64,000 nucleotides of DNA from Mesorhizobium_K sp040049215 (GCF_040049215.1 NZ_JBDZDN010000002.1:248001-312000), one strand, 5' to 3'; positions 7,719 to 16,070 are shown, counted from the first letter of the stretch. Notes: generated from the sequence alone by a model not told the origin. Numbers and translations are program-made.

Positions 7719-8285
7719 ATGACACCGCCAACCTGGCCCGAAATCGCCCGCTGGCGGAAAACCGAGCGCGAGCGCCTGATCGCTGCCCGGCTGGCGGTCC
7801 CGGCCGAGGCGCGGGCCGCCATGTCCGCGAGGATCGCCACGCAGCTCGACGCCATCGTCGCAGACGTATCGGGCCGCATCGTCAGCCTGTACTGGCCGTT
7901 TCGCGGCGAGCCCGACCTGCGCCCCTGGCTGGCTTCGCTCGCCGCGCGCGGCGGCACGCCCGCCTTGCCCGTCGTGGTGGAAAAGGCGCAGCCGCTGATA
8001 TTTCGCGCCTACCGTCCGGGCGACCGCCTCGAGAAGGGCGTCTGGAACATCCCGATTCCCGCCGAAGGCGATCCCGTCATGCCCGACATCGTCATCGCCC
8101 CCCTCGTCGGCGTCGATCCGCGGAACTACCGCCTGGGATACGGCGGCGGCTTCTTCGACCGCACGCTGGCCGCGCTGCCGCAAAAACCGCTTGTCATCGG
8201 TGTCGGCTACGAGACGCAGCGCATCCCCACCATCCACCCTCAGCCGCACGATATTCCGATGGATCGGATCGTGACGGAAGCGTGA
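7719..8285 (+). CDS. 5-formyltetrahydrofolate cyclo-ligase
   Basis: Product of 188 residues. It converts 5-formyl-THF to 5,10-methenyl-THF using ATP. It shows IARWRKTERERLIAARLAV at the N-terminus, the substrate segment GVWNIPIP, and the nucleotide/Mg loop RLGYGGGFFDRTLA near residue 140, followed by VGYETQRIPTIHPQPHDIPMD; all are family signatures. It starts at ATG 7719. In proteobacteria this gene usually follows the 6S RNA gene; here the upstream 137 bp is highly foldable but I cannot confirm 6S RNA. It is flanked on both sides by leftward TIR genes, and its 3' end lies 15 bp from the end of the second one. Confidence 0.93.
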   Translation: MTPPTWPEIARWRKTERERLIAARLAVPAEARAAMSARIATQLDAIVADVSGRIVSLYWPFRGEPDLRPWLASLAARGGTPALPVVVEKAQPLIFRAYRPGDRLEKGVWNIPIPAEGDPVMPDIVIAPLVGVDPRNYRLGYGGGFFDRTLAALPQKPLVIGVGYETQRIPTIHPQPHDIPMDRIVTEA

Positions 8286-8300
8286 ACTGCGAAGCGACGA

Positions 8301-9617
8301 CTACTGCGAAGCGACCTTCGTCCCCATCGGATCGTCGCGTGCGGAATCCACGATAAGGATCCGCAACACGCCTATGCCGCCGTCAAACGAATCGTCGTTG
8401 AATACGAACTTCGTCGCGCTGCGCTTCTCGAAATACGGGACTTGCGGCCGCTGCGGCTTCTTCAACGAGCTCTTGCCGAGGCGAACGATGTTTTTCCGCC
8501 CGGTTTCGGCAGGCTCTTCCTCGTCTTCGACGACCGGCTCGGACATCTTTTTGAAAATCAGGTCGTAGGTCCCGACAATGTCGTCCGCCGATGTCTGCAG
8601 GACCTCGAGGAACGCCTTCGCGAACGGTGAATGCTGGCCGGGCTTTCCGTCGGACGACGCCTGCCCCTTGGACGCCGAATAGATGACGTACATGCCGTCG
8701 TCCTTCTCGGCCAGCGGCGACTCCGCCTTGATCTCCTGCTGCAGCGCCGTCAGGTTGATTCCCCCCTTCACCGTCCGCGCGGCGCTGTCGTACACTGCGT
8801 CGACCGGGACCAGAATGTCCTCTCCGTCCAGATTGACCGCGTTCCCGGCATAGTAGAAGACCCCGACCCCGCCACTCACGGACAACGTCGTCTCAAAGGT
8901 CTTGATCGCCTGGGCGAGGCCTTCGGCGTCCATGTCGCCCTTCTTGATGACGGTGAACCCGCGCTGTTCCAGCGCGGCCGCAACGGCGTCGGCGTCGCGT
9001 AGCGGATTCAGAAGCTTGGCGATGTTGCGATAGTTCTGGTTTCCAATGACCAGCGCCAGGCGTGACGGGCGGGACTTCCGCTCGCTGCCCGCTAAGTTCT
9101 TCTTCCACCAGCCCTGGCCGGGGACAGGGCCGCCGGAATACGCCCACGCCCCGGCCAGCGCCAGCAGCAAGACGCCTGCTGCCGCCACCACGGAGCGGCG
9201 CGTGACCCGCCCACGGCTGATCTGCGGGATGGCCTTCTTCGCCGGAGCCTTGTCGCCCCGCAGCGCGGCGACGATCTGGTCGAGGCAAAGGTCGATGTCC
9301 CCGGCCGCGATCGTGTGCAGGTCGCCGAACCCGAACGGCGGCGAACTGCCGTCGATCGACAGGGGCACCAGCTTGTTCTGTTTCTTGGCTTCCGACGCCT
9401 CGTCGATGACGAATGCCGAATTGACCGACTCCCGAGACCAGAGGACGACGACCCGCGGGGTGGCGTCGATGACGCTGCGGATCCGGTTGCGGAAATTCTC
9501 CCCGCCCACCAGTTCCCAATCCCACCAGACCGACACGCCGCGGCCGCGCAGCGCCTCGCACAGTCGTTGCGCGTAGTCCCTGTCCACGCGCGCATAGCTG
9601 ATGAAGACGTCCCACAT
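8301..9617 (-). CDS. TIR-transmembrane-caspase-like (pseudo-caspase) fusion
   Basis: Product of 438 residues starting MWDVFISYARVD. The TIR domain covers about 1-125, with SVWWDWELVGG and a conserved FVIDEASEA (Glu73 in the catalytic position). A single membrane helix lies at about 142-160. A C14 caspase/metacaspase-type fold follows at about 185-400, with RLALVIGNQNYRN, LRDADAVAAALEQRGF and DGEDILVPVDA. Two features are missing. The family's YYAGHG motif reads YYAGNA (Asn259 for the catalytic His), and the stretch carrying the catalytic Cys (DACR) is deleted just before GMYVIYSASKGQ. The domain is therefore probably inactive as a protease and may serve as a sensor or scaffold for the TIR domain. 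Base composition resembles the host genome, unlike the first TIR gene. Confidence 0.88.
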   Translation of the reverse strand: MWDVFISYARVDRDYAQRLCEALRGRGVSVWWDWELVGGENFRNRIRSVIDATPRVVVLWSRESVNSAFVIDEASEAKKQNKLVPLSIDGSSPPFGFGDLHTIAAGDIDLCLDQIVAALRGDKAPAKKAIPQISRGRVTRRSVVAAAGVLLLALAGAWAYSGGPVPGQGWWKKNLAGSERKSRPSRLALVIGNQNYRNIAKLLNPLRDADAVAAALEQRGFTVIKKGDMDAEGLAQAIKTFETTLSVSGGVGVFYYAGNAVNLDGEDILVPVDAVYDSAARTVKGGINLTALQQEIKAESPLAEKDDGMYVIYSASKGQASSDGKPGQHSPFAKAFLEVLQTSADDIVGTYDLIFKKMSEPVVEDEEEPAETGRKNIVRLGKSSLKKPQRPQVPYFEKRSATKFVFNDDSFDGGIGVLRILIVDSARDDPMGTKVASQ

Positions 9618-9700
9618 TCGATCGCCCGAAATCGCCCTGCCGACAGTGTACTACACCTCCGCCATCATCCGCGGCAACATTCCGGCCCAGGCGCTCGATC

Positions 9701-10174
9701 TCACGCCAGTTCCGGCTTCATCCCCATCGCGGTGCGGTCGACGATCTCGCGCAGCGCGAAGGACGAGTTGATCTTGGTCACATGCGGCATGGCGGTCAGC
9801 CACTCCTTGTGGATGCGTTCATAGTCCTGCAGGTCCTTGGCCGCGATGCGCAATATGTAGTCGTATTCGCCCGACATCAGGTGGCAGGACAGGATGTTGG
9901 GACAGCGCTTCACCGCCGCCTCGAATTCCGACAGCGTCTTCTCGAACTGGCCCGACAGCGAGATATGGACGATCGCCGTCATCTGGTGGCCCAGCGCGGC
10001 GTTGGAAAGCCGCGCGTGGTAGCCGCGGATGACCCCCGATTTTTCGAGATTGTCGAGCCGGCGCGAGCAGGCCGACTGCGACAGGCCGACCTTCTCGGCA
10101 AGTGCCGCATTGGGCATGCGGCCGTCCTTCTGCAGCGACTCCAGAATGGCGATATCGATCCTATCCAGCGACAA
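9701..10174 (-). CDS. Lrp/AsnC-family transcriptional regulator (probable ald regulator)
   Basis: Product of 157 residues from a TTG at 10174, preceded by AAGGAA nine bases upstream. It has an N-terminal winged helix-turn-helix (LDRIDIAILESLQKDGRM then LSQSACSRRLDNLEKSGVI) and a C-terminal RAM ligand-binding domain (about 65-150) with GEYDYILRIAAKD. It is divergent from alanine dehydrogenase with only about 157 bp between the start codons. Lrp-type AldR/BkdR-like proteins commonly activate such neighbours in response to alanine, so it probably controls ald. An alternative TTG at 10213 would add 13 residues. Confidence 0.87.
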   Translation of the reverse strand: MSLDRIDIAILESLQKDGRMPNAALAEKVGLSQSACSRRLDNLEKSGVIRGYHARLSNAALGHQMTAIVHISLSGQFEKTLSEFEAAVKRCPNILSCHLMSGEYDYILRIAAKDLQDYERIHKEWLTAMPHVTKINSSFALREIVDRTAMGMKPELA

Positions 10175-10331
10175 TGTTCGAATTTCCTTCGAATGAACTG
10201 CGGTTTCGCGCAACGATTAACGCCCAAAGCCGTTATGCGCAACGGCATTCGCAAACACGTTCGACGCGATTTCTGCTCAAATGCCGATATGCAGGGAACA
10301 AGGCCGCGTAAGGCCAACTGGAGATCATGAG

Positions 10332-11447
10332 ATGCGCGTCGGCTGCCCGAAGGAAATCAAGAACCACGAATACCGCGTCGGCCTGACGCCGGGCGCCGTC
10401 CGCGAATATGTCGCCCATGGCCATGAAGTGCTGGTCGAGACCGGCGCGGGCTCAGGCATCGGCGCCGACGACAACGCATACCGCGCCGCCGGCGCGACGA
10501 TCGCCAGGACGGCCGAGGACGTGTTCGCCAAGTCGGACATGATCGTCAAGGTCAAGGAGCCGCAGGCCAACGAGTGGGTCCAGCTGCGCGACGGCCAGAT
10601 CCTCTACACCTACCTCCACCTCGCTCCAGATCCGGACCAGACGCAGGGCCTGCTCGCCTCCGGCGTCACTGCCATCGCCTACGAGACGGTCACCGACGAC
10701 CGCGGCGGCCTCCCGCTGCTGGCGCCGATGTCGGAAGTCGCCGGCCGCCTGTCGATCCAGGCCGGCGCCACCGCGCTGCAGAAGGCCAATGGCGGCCGTG
10801 GCGTTCTGCTCGGCGGCGTGCCGGGCGTGCTGCCGGGCAAGGTCGCGGTTCTCGGCGGCGGCGTCGTCGGCCTTCATGCGGCGAAGATGGCCGCCGGGCT
10901 CGGCGCCGACGTCACGATCATCGACCGCTCGATCCCGCGTCTGCGCCAGCTCGACGACATCTTCAACGGCCGCGTCCACACCCGCTATTCCAGCATCGAG
11001 GCGCTGGAGGAAGAATGCTTCTCGGCCGACATCGTGGTCGGCGCGGTGCTCATCCCGGGCGCTGCGGCCCCCAAGCTGGTGACGCGCGAAATGCTGTCGG
11101 GCATGAAGAAGGGCGCGGTCCTAGTCGACGTCGCCATCGATCAGGGCGGCTGCTTCGAGACCTCCCACGCCACCACCCACGCCGAGCCGACCTACGAGGT
11201 CGACGGCATCATCCACTATTGCGTCGCCAACATGCCGGGCGCGGTCCCGGTGACGTCAGCGCATGCACTGAACAACGCCACGCTCCATTACGGCCTCCAG
11301 CTGGCCGACAAGGGCATCAAGGCGATCCTGGACGACCCGCATCTGAGGAACGGCCTGAACGTCCACAAGGGCCGCGTCACCAACCGCGCCGTCGCCGAGG
11401 CGCTCGGTTACGAGATGGCGGAGCCGAAAGCGGCCCTCGCCGCCTGA
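10332..11447 (+). CDS. ald: Alanine dehydrogenase
   Basis: Product of 371 residues, the exact usual length. It catalyses L-alanine + NAD+ + H2O to pyruvate + NH4+ + NADH in the cytoplasm. It shows MRVGCPKEIKNHEYRVGLTP at the N-terminus (catalytic/substrate Arg and Lys), a mid-protein NAD fold VAVLGGGVVGLHAAKMAA, and the conserved MSGMKKGAVLVDVAIDQGG and GAVPVTSAHALNNATL. The start is ATG 10332 after GGAGATCATGAG. It is divergent from the Lrp-type regulator, which suggests alanine-induced expression. Confidence 0.96.
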   Translation: MRVGCPKEIKNHEYRVGLTPGAVREYVAHGHEVLVETGAGSGIGADDNAYRAAGATIARTAEDVFAKSDMIVKVKEPQANEWVQLRDGQILYTYLHLAPDPDQTQGLLASGVTAIAYETVTDDRGGLPLLAPMSEVAGRLSIQAGATALQKANGGRGVLLGGVPGVLPGKVAVLGGGVVGLHAAKMAAGLGADVTIIDRSIPRLRQLDDIFNGRVHTRYSSIEALEEECFSADIVVGAVLIPGAAAPKLVTREMLSGMKKGAVLVDVAIDQGGCFETSHATTHAEPTYEVDGIIHYCVANMPGAVPVTSAHALNNATLHYGLQLADKGIKAILDDPHLRNGLNVHKGRVTNRAVAEALGYEMAEPKAALAA

Positions 11448-11706
11448 GTCGGCGAAAATTGCTGAAGCCGCTTCGATGCCACGGGAGGGCGATACCGTGG
11501 GTTGTGGCTTTTCCGCCACGATACTCTCCAGTAAAATAAATGGACGCATTGAGCGACACATCCGCTGACGCAGCAAAGCGCTTGAAATACTTATTGTATT
11601 AGCTGCTTCTCAAACCTGAGCAGTATCCACTGTGGCAATCTGGTTACAGCCAAGTCCATCTAGCCGTCCTAGATTACAACCAACCAATTTCAAGGCGGTG
11701 GATACT

Positions 11707-13032
11707 ATGACAAAGTACACAAAGGTCCTTCTGGGCGCGGTTTCTTTCGCGGCGCTGGCAACCGTTGCCCATGCGGCCGACCCGGTAGTCGTCGTTGACG
11801 TGCCGGCAGGCTACAACTGGAGCGGCCTCTATATCGGCGCAGGCATCGGTGTCGGCGCGGTGGTTCACGACGTCAGCGTGAACAACCTCGGAGGGGTCAC
11901 AGGGTTCATCGACAGTGTTTCGCTCAACGGTATCGGCGGCGAAGGCGTCTTCGGCGAGCTGACGATCGGCTATGACTATATGGTTTCGCCGCGCTTCCTG
12001 ATTGGCGCTTTCGCTGATGCGCATTTCGGCAACATCGGCCCCGAGCTGGATGGCGGCGACTTGATCAATGCGAATCTGGAGAACAAATACGGCTTCGATG
12101 TCGGAGGTCGCGTCGGCTATCTCTTCAACCCGACCACGCTGGGCTATGCTCTTGCCGGCTACACTTGGCAGCGTTTCGAACTGGACGGAAGTCTCTTTGG
12201 GGGCGCAGTACCTTTTGACTTCGAAGAGGATCGCGACGGCTACGTGGTCGGCGTCGGCATGGAAACCGTGCTCGGTGGCGCATGGACCCTTAAGACGGAA
12301 TACCGCTACGCCAATTATGGCGACGAAACGGTCTTCACCTTTGAGGACGAGGATGGAGACGTCGATATCGATGTCGAGCCTTCGGTACACACCTTCCTTC
12401 TCGGCGTGAATTACAAGTTCGGCGCCGACAACGGCGGCGGCGCTCCGATCGAGACCCCCGCCTACAGCTGGACTGGCTTCTACGTTGGCGTCGCCGGCGC
12501 TGCCGGCGCGGCCGTGACCGAACTGTCTATCGACGGCGGATCGCTGGACGGTATCGGCGGCGAAGGCGTCCGCGGCGAGATCAACGCCGGCTATGACTAC
12601 GACTTCGGCAACTTCGTCGCCGGTATCATGGTCGACGCACACTATGGCAACGGCAAGAGCGAACTCGAATTGGATTTTGGACTCGGCAGCCTCAACTTCG
12701 ACGCCAAGGCGGACTACGGCTTCGACATCCTCGCCCGCGCCGGCATGAAGGTGAACGAATCCACCCTCGCCTACGTCCTCGGCGGCTACAGCTGGCAGAA
12801 CTTCGAGGTCGAAGCTTCGGCCACCGGCGCGGGAAGCGAAGACATCGCCGAATGGGATGTCGACGGCTTCAGCATCGGCGGCGGCCTCGAAACAGCTGTC
12901 ACCGCGAACATGACGGTCGGCTTCGAGTACCGTTACACCCAGTTCGAGGATGCCGATCTCGACCTCGATGGGCTGGACGTGGAGACGTCCATGCAGACGG
13001 CGCGCATCACCGCCAAGTATAAGTTCAACTGA
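11707..13032 (+). CDS. Outer-membrane beta-barrel protein with two tandem Omp25/31-like domains
   Basis: Product of 441 residues with a Sec signal cleaved after AHA (residue 23). Two homologous barrel domains follow: one from about 36 (YNWSGLYIGAGIG) to 240, and one from about 253 (YSWTGFYVGVAG) to the end. Matching landmarks recur in each half: GIGGEGV, LAGYTWQRFE versus LGGYSWQNFE, and TLKTEYRYANY versus TVGFEYRYTQF. Single-domain relatives (Omp25/Omp31/RopB group) are about 200-230 residues, so this is an internal duplication. It ends AKYKFN rather than with a terminal Phe. The start ATG 11707 follows AAGGCGG. A strong terminator lies directly downstream. Confidence 0.88.
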   Translation: MTKYTKVLLGAVSFAALATVAHAADPVVVVDVPAGYNWSGLYIGAGIGVGAVVHDVSVNNLGGVTGFIDSVSLNGIGGEGVFGELTIGYDYMVSPRFLIGAFADAHFGNIGPELDGGDLINANLENKYGFDVGGRVGYLFNPTTLGYALAGYTWQRFELDGSLFGGAVPFDFEEDRDGYVVGVGMETVLGGAWTLKTEYRYANYGDETVFTFEDEDGDVDIDVEPSVHTFLLGVNYKFGADNGGGAPIETPAYSWTGFYVGVAGAAGAAVTELSIDGGSLDGIGGEGVRGEINAGYDYDFGNFVAGIMVDAHYGNGKSELELDFGLGSLNFDAKADYGFDILARAGMKVNESTLAYVLGGYSWQNFEVEASATGAGSEDIAEWDVDGFSIGGGLETAVTANMTVGFEYRYTQFEDADLDLDGLDVETSMQTARITAKYKFN

Positions 13033-13053
13033 CGCAACCGAGCGTCCCGACTC

Positions 13054-13087
13054 AAAAGCCCGTCGCGGTCTCCGCGGCGGGCTTTTT
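13054..13087 (+). terminator. Rho-independent terminator of the outer-membrane protein gene
   Basis: Positions 13054-13068 (AAAAGCCCGTCGCGG) pair with 13072-13086 (CCGCGGCGGGCTTTT) with one G-U pair and a three-base loop, ending in five Ts. It lies 22 bp after the stop codon. Confidence 0.92.
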
Positions 13088-13207
13088 CTATGTGAGGCGG
13101 GGTTCATACCCGCCCTCGGAACATCGGCGTCGGCTCCGGGCGGATGTACCTATGCGGCGCGGCCGAGCCAGCATAGCGGTTTGGCGGCCGTCATTTTCGG
13201 ACGACGG

Positions 13208-13678
13208 TCAGCCGCGCTCGATCCTGCACTGGTAGCAATTGTTCTTGGCAGAGCGCATGTGCAGGTAGGCAATGTCGCCCCGCGCCAGCAGTTCCCCGGC
13301 GCGTTCCGGGATATCTGCCGTCGGCACCACCGCGCCGGTGCCGTAGACGATCCGGTCGTCGGCGTCGTATCCCCGCACGATATAGGCCGCGGTCCGGCCG
13401 AAAAGCTCCGGCAGTATGTCGGACTCCCGCGCCCGTTCGCATGGCTCCGCATGCAGGAAGATCGGGCCGGTTTCGGCATAGGGTTGCAACGCAGGGAACG
13501 GCCGGTATGCGAGCACGAGGTAGGCCTCTTCCGCATCAACGTTCTTCAGGCAGTGCCGGCACGGCACTCCGTCTCCATCGGAAACTCTACGTTCCGGCGT
13601 CCTGCCGTAGGCGTCGGCTCCGCCGGCCTGCAGCGCGCGAACCTCGTCGGTGGGCAATGCCTTGAATACGGGTTTCAT
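13208..13678 (-). CDS. DUF1203 family protein
   Basis: Product of 156 residues. The CRHCL motif, EEAYLVLAYRPFP, GPIFLHAEPCER and the closing AKNNCYQCRIERG identify the DUF1203 family of small soluble bacterial proteins of unknown function. Conserved Cys/His residues at both ends suggest metal binding, but this is inference. It starts at ATG 13678 (MKPVFKALP). Confidence 0.8.
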   Translation of the reverse strand: MKPVFKALPTDEVRALQAGGADAYGRTPERRVSDGDGVPCRHCLKNVDAEEAYLVLAYRPFPALQPYAETGPIFLHAEPCERARESDILPELFGRTAAYIVRGYDADDRIVYGTGAVVPTADIPERAGELLARGDIAYLHMRSAKNNCYQCRIERG

Positions 13679-13752
13679 GCGGTGGATCTCCCTGTCGTTG
13701 GAGACCCGGGACGTAGCGTGCTGCCATAGCGGCAGCCACCCGATTCCTGCCG

Positions 13753-14559
13753 TCAGTCCATCAGCGCGTCGAGCCCTCGCACCAGCCCCTTGATGTTGCC
13801 GACCTCGCGAATGGCGAGCAGCGTACCCGCCACATATGGCGCCGCCGAAGAACCGGCGTCGTGGCGAATCGTCAGCCGCTCGTCCGGCAGCCCGAACAGC
13901 GCCTCGCAGGAGAGGATGTAGGAGGGCAGCCTGAGCGCGTGCACCTGCACGCCGGCCCCTGCCCCGACAGCCGCCCCGCGCGTTTCGGGCACGCCGAGCA
14001 CGTCGGCCACCGGCCTTGCGGTCGAGGCGCCGCGTACGGCAGCGAGCGCCTCGGCGAGTTCTCGCGCGGTGCCGGACGGCGCGTCCGGCTTCTTGGCGCT
14101 GGCATAGTCGATGATCTCGACATCAGGCACGTATTTGGCCGCCATCAGCGCGAACCGCTTCATCAGCGTAGCGGTGATGGAGAAATTGCCGGCTGCGAGC
14201 ACGCCAACGCCCTTGGCCTTCGCGGCCTTGTCGATCTCCGCATAATCGGCGGCGCTTAAGCCCGACGTGCCGATCACCACATGCCGGCCCTTCGAGATCG
14301 CAAGCAGCGTGTTCTGCTTGACCACGTCGGGCTTGGTGTAGTCGACCACCACATCCGATAGCGCAGCCAGCGCCGCCTCCAGTGTCGCGGAGACGATCGT
14401 GCCATTGGGCGTCAGCCCGAGTGCTGAGCCGCTGTCCTGCCCTGCCGCGTTGCGCGCAACGGCCCCCGCCAAGGCCATGTCGTTCTGTGCCGAGATGACC
14501 GGGATCATCGCCCTGCCGACCCAGCCCGTCGCGCCCGCCATCACCACCCTGATTGTCAT
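13753..14559 (-). CDS. DapB-like reductase lacking the catalytic histidine pair
   Basis: Product of 268 residues with the DapB fold: nucleotide motif MAGATGWVGRAM (8-19), VVDYTKPD (71-78), GTSGL (97-101) and KKPDAPSGTA (156-165), whose Lys and PSGT bind the substrate in 4-hydroxy-tetrahydrodipicolinate reductase. The diagnostic HH of EAHHxxKxDAPSGT is replaced by Ala153-Ser154 (DYASAKKPDAPSGT), so the proton donor is missing. It may be a neofunctionalised paralogue rather than the lysine-pathway enzyme. It heads no obvious lysine operon; it lies downstream of and parallel to the GNAT, sulfurtransferase, AlaX and cysteine synthase genes. Confidence 0.8.
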   Translation of the reverse strand: MTIRVVMAGATGWVGRAMIPVISAQNDMALAGAVARNAAGQDSGSALGLTPNGTIVSATLEAALAALSDVVVDYTKPDVVKQNTLLAISKGRHVVIGTSGLSAADYAEIDKAAKAKGVGVLAAGNFSITATLMKRFALMAAKYVPDVEIIDYASAKKPDAPSGTARELAEALAAVRGASTARPVADVLGVPETRGAAVGAGAGVQVHALRLPSYILSCEALFGLPDERLTIRHDAGSSAAPYVAGTLLAIREVGNIKGLVRGLDALMD

Positions 14560-14652
14560 TGTCGCTCCCTTCTTTCGGCAAGCCGAAGCGCCTGTTGCTC
14601 GGGCGAATAGGTGCCGCCGGAGCGCGCCGCGAAAATCAACTGAACGGCCGGT

Positions 14653-15219
14653 TCATCTCATCACGCTGGCAGCCCGCTCCTCGAACGGCAGCGGATGCAC
14701 CTCCTCGCGCTTCTGCCCGACCGGCGAGAAGCCGAGTTTCTGGTAGAGCGGCAGCGCGGCCGGATGGTCGAGCGTGCAGGTCTGCACGACGACCTGCTTT
14801 GGCCCGGTCGCCCATGCCGCCTCGATCGCCGCGCCCAGGAACCAGCGCCCGAGCCCGAGGCCCGTCGCATGTTCCATCATGCCGAAATAGGCAATCTCGG
14901 TCTCGTCCGGGCGCAATGGATTGATGTCGAAAAAGCCCGCCGGCGCGCCGTCGAGATAGAGCACCCTGATGTCGCGTCCCGGTTTGTGGATCTTATTGGC
15001 CAGTTCCTCGTCGGAGAGCCTCAGGACGTTGACCCAGTGCCATTTGCGCCCGACGCGGTCCGTCAGGTAGCGGTAGTAGTGGAGCGGCATGTCGCGCGTC
15101 TTGATCAGCGCGACGTTGCGGTTGACCGGCACATGCGCATAGCCCGCCGGTGGTCTCTTCATCTCCAGGAATGTCACGGTGACCGGAATCGGTTCCAGCC
15201 GTTCGGCAACCGTATCCAT
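14653..15219 (-). CDS. GNAT-family N-acetyltransferase
   Basis: Product of 188 residues from ATG 15219, two bases after the stop of the upstream sulfurtransferase gene (TGAGCATG), so translation is probably coupled. The acetyl-CoA loop reads EHATGLGLGRWFLGAAIEAA (a variant of the Q/RxxGxG/A motif) and is followed by VVVQTCTLDHPAALPLYQKLGF, the typical beta5-alpha4 region. The N-terminal 90 residues are subfamily-specific (RYLTDRVGRKWHWVNV). The substrate is unknown. Confidence 0.85.
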   Translation of the reverse strand: MDTVAERLEPIPVTVTFLEMKRPPAGYAHVPVNRNVALIKTRDMPLHYYRYLTDRVGRKWHWVNVLRLSDEELANKIHKPGRDIRVLYLDGAPAGFFDINPLRPDETEIAYFGMMEHATGLGLGRWFLGAAIEAAWATGPKQVVVQTCTLDHPAALPLYQKLGFSPVGQKREEVHPLPFEERAASVMR

Positions 15220-15221
15220 GC

Positions 15222-16070
15222 TCACTTGCCCTTCACGACCGGCGTGTCGGAACGCCCGCCCCATTCCGTCCACGAGCCGTCATAGAGCCGGTTGGCCGAA
15301 TGGCCAAGCGTCTCCAGCGCCAACGTAATCACCGCCGCCGTGATGCCGGAGCCGCAGGACGTCACCACCGGCTTGGAAAGGTCGACGCCGGCTTCTTCGA
15401 AGCGCTTCTTCAGTTCCTCCGGCGGTAGCAACTTGCCGTCCTTCGACAGTGTCGACGCGGGCAGGCTTCTTGCGCCCGGCATATGCCCGCCGCGCACGCC
15501 TGCCCGAGGCTCCGGATCCTCGCCCGTAAAGCGGCCAGTCGGCCGCGCATCGGCGATCTGGCTTTCGCCGGTCGCCACGATCTTCTTCATGTCGTCAAGC
15601 GAGGCCACGCGCGACGCGTCGAAATCAACGTGAAAGATGTTGGGCGCGATCCTGGTCTGCTCCGAGGTCACCGGCCGCCCAGCCGCCTTCCACCGGTCGA
15701 AGCCGCCGTCGAGCAGATAGACCTGGAAAACGCCCATGATGCGGAACATCCACCAGACGCGCGGAGCCGAGAACATGCCCGGCCCGTCATAGACCACGAT
15801 CGTGTCGTCTGCCGAGATGCCCATTGACCCGGCATGGCGCGCGAAGGTCGCCGGATCCGGCAGCGCGTGCGGCAACTCCGAGTGCAGCGCAACCACTGCG
15901 TCCTGGTCGAAGAAGATGGCGCCTGGAATGTGCGCCGCCTCGTATTCGGCCTTCGCGTCGCGCCCCTGCGCCGGCAGGTACCAGGAGGCGTCGACGATGG
16001 AGATGCCGGGGGTTCCGAGCCGGCTTTGCAGCCAGTCCGCGTCGATCGTGAAGGCTCCGTTCTCGGCCAT
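15222..16070 (-). CDS. sseA: 3-mercaptopyruvate sulfurtransferase
   Basis: Product of 282 residues with two rhodanese domains. The N-terminal inactive domain has SIVDASWYLP and HIPGAIFFDQD. The C-terminal domain holds the six-residue active loop CGSGIT with catalytic Cys239; CGSG(I/V)T is typical of 3-mercaptopyruvate sulfurtransferases rather than thiosulfate ones. It transfers sulfur from 3-mercaptopyruvate to acceptors. ATG 16070 is chosen because GGAG lies seven bases upstream; ATG 16082 has no such site. Its stop is two bases from the GNAT start. A cysteine synthase gene lies just upstream, so the cluster fits cysteine/sulfur handling. Confidence 0.92.
   Translation of the reverse strand: MAENGAFTIDADWLQSRLGTPGISIVDASWYLPAQGRDAKAEYEAAHIPGAIFFDQDAVVALHSELPHALPDPATFARHAGSMGISADDTIVVYDGPGMFSAPRVWWMFRIMGVFQVYLLDGGFDRWKAAGRPVTSEQTRIAPNIFHVDFDASRVASLDDMKKIVATGESQIADARPTGRFTGEDPEPRAGVRGGHMPGARSLPASTLSKDGKLLPPEELKKRFEEAGVDLSKPVVTSCGSGITAAVITLALETLGHSANRLYDGSWTEWGGRSDTPVVKGK

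Noticed and set aside
11674..13107. A 477-codon minus-strand frame across the outer-membrane protein gene
   Set aside because: It is antisense to a gene with signal peptide, barrel pattern and terminator in the plus direction. The minus frame also reads through that terminator.
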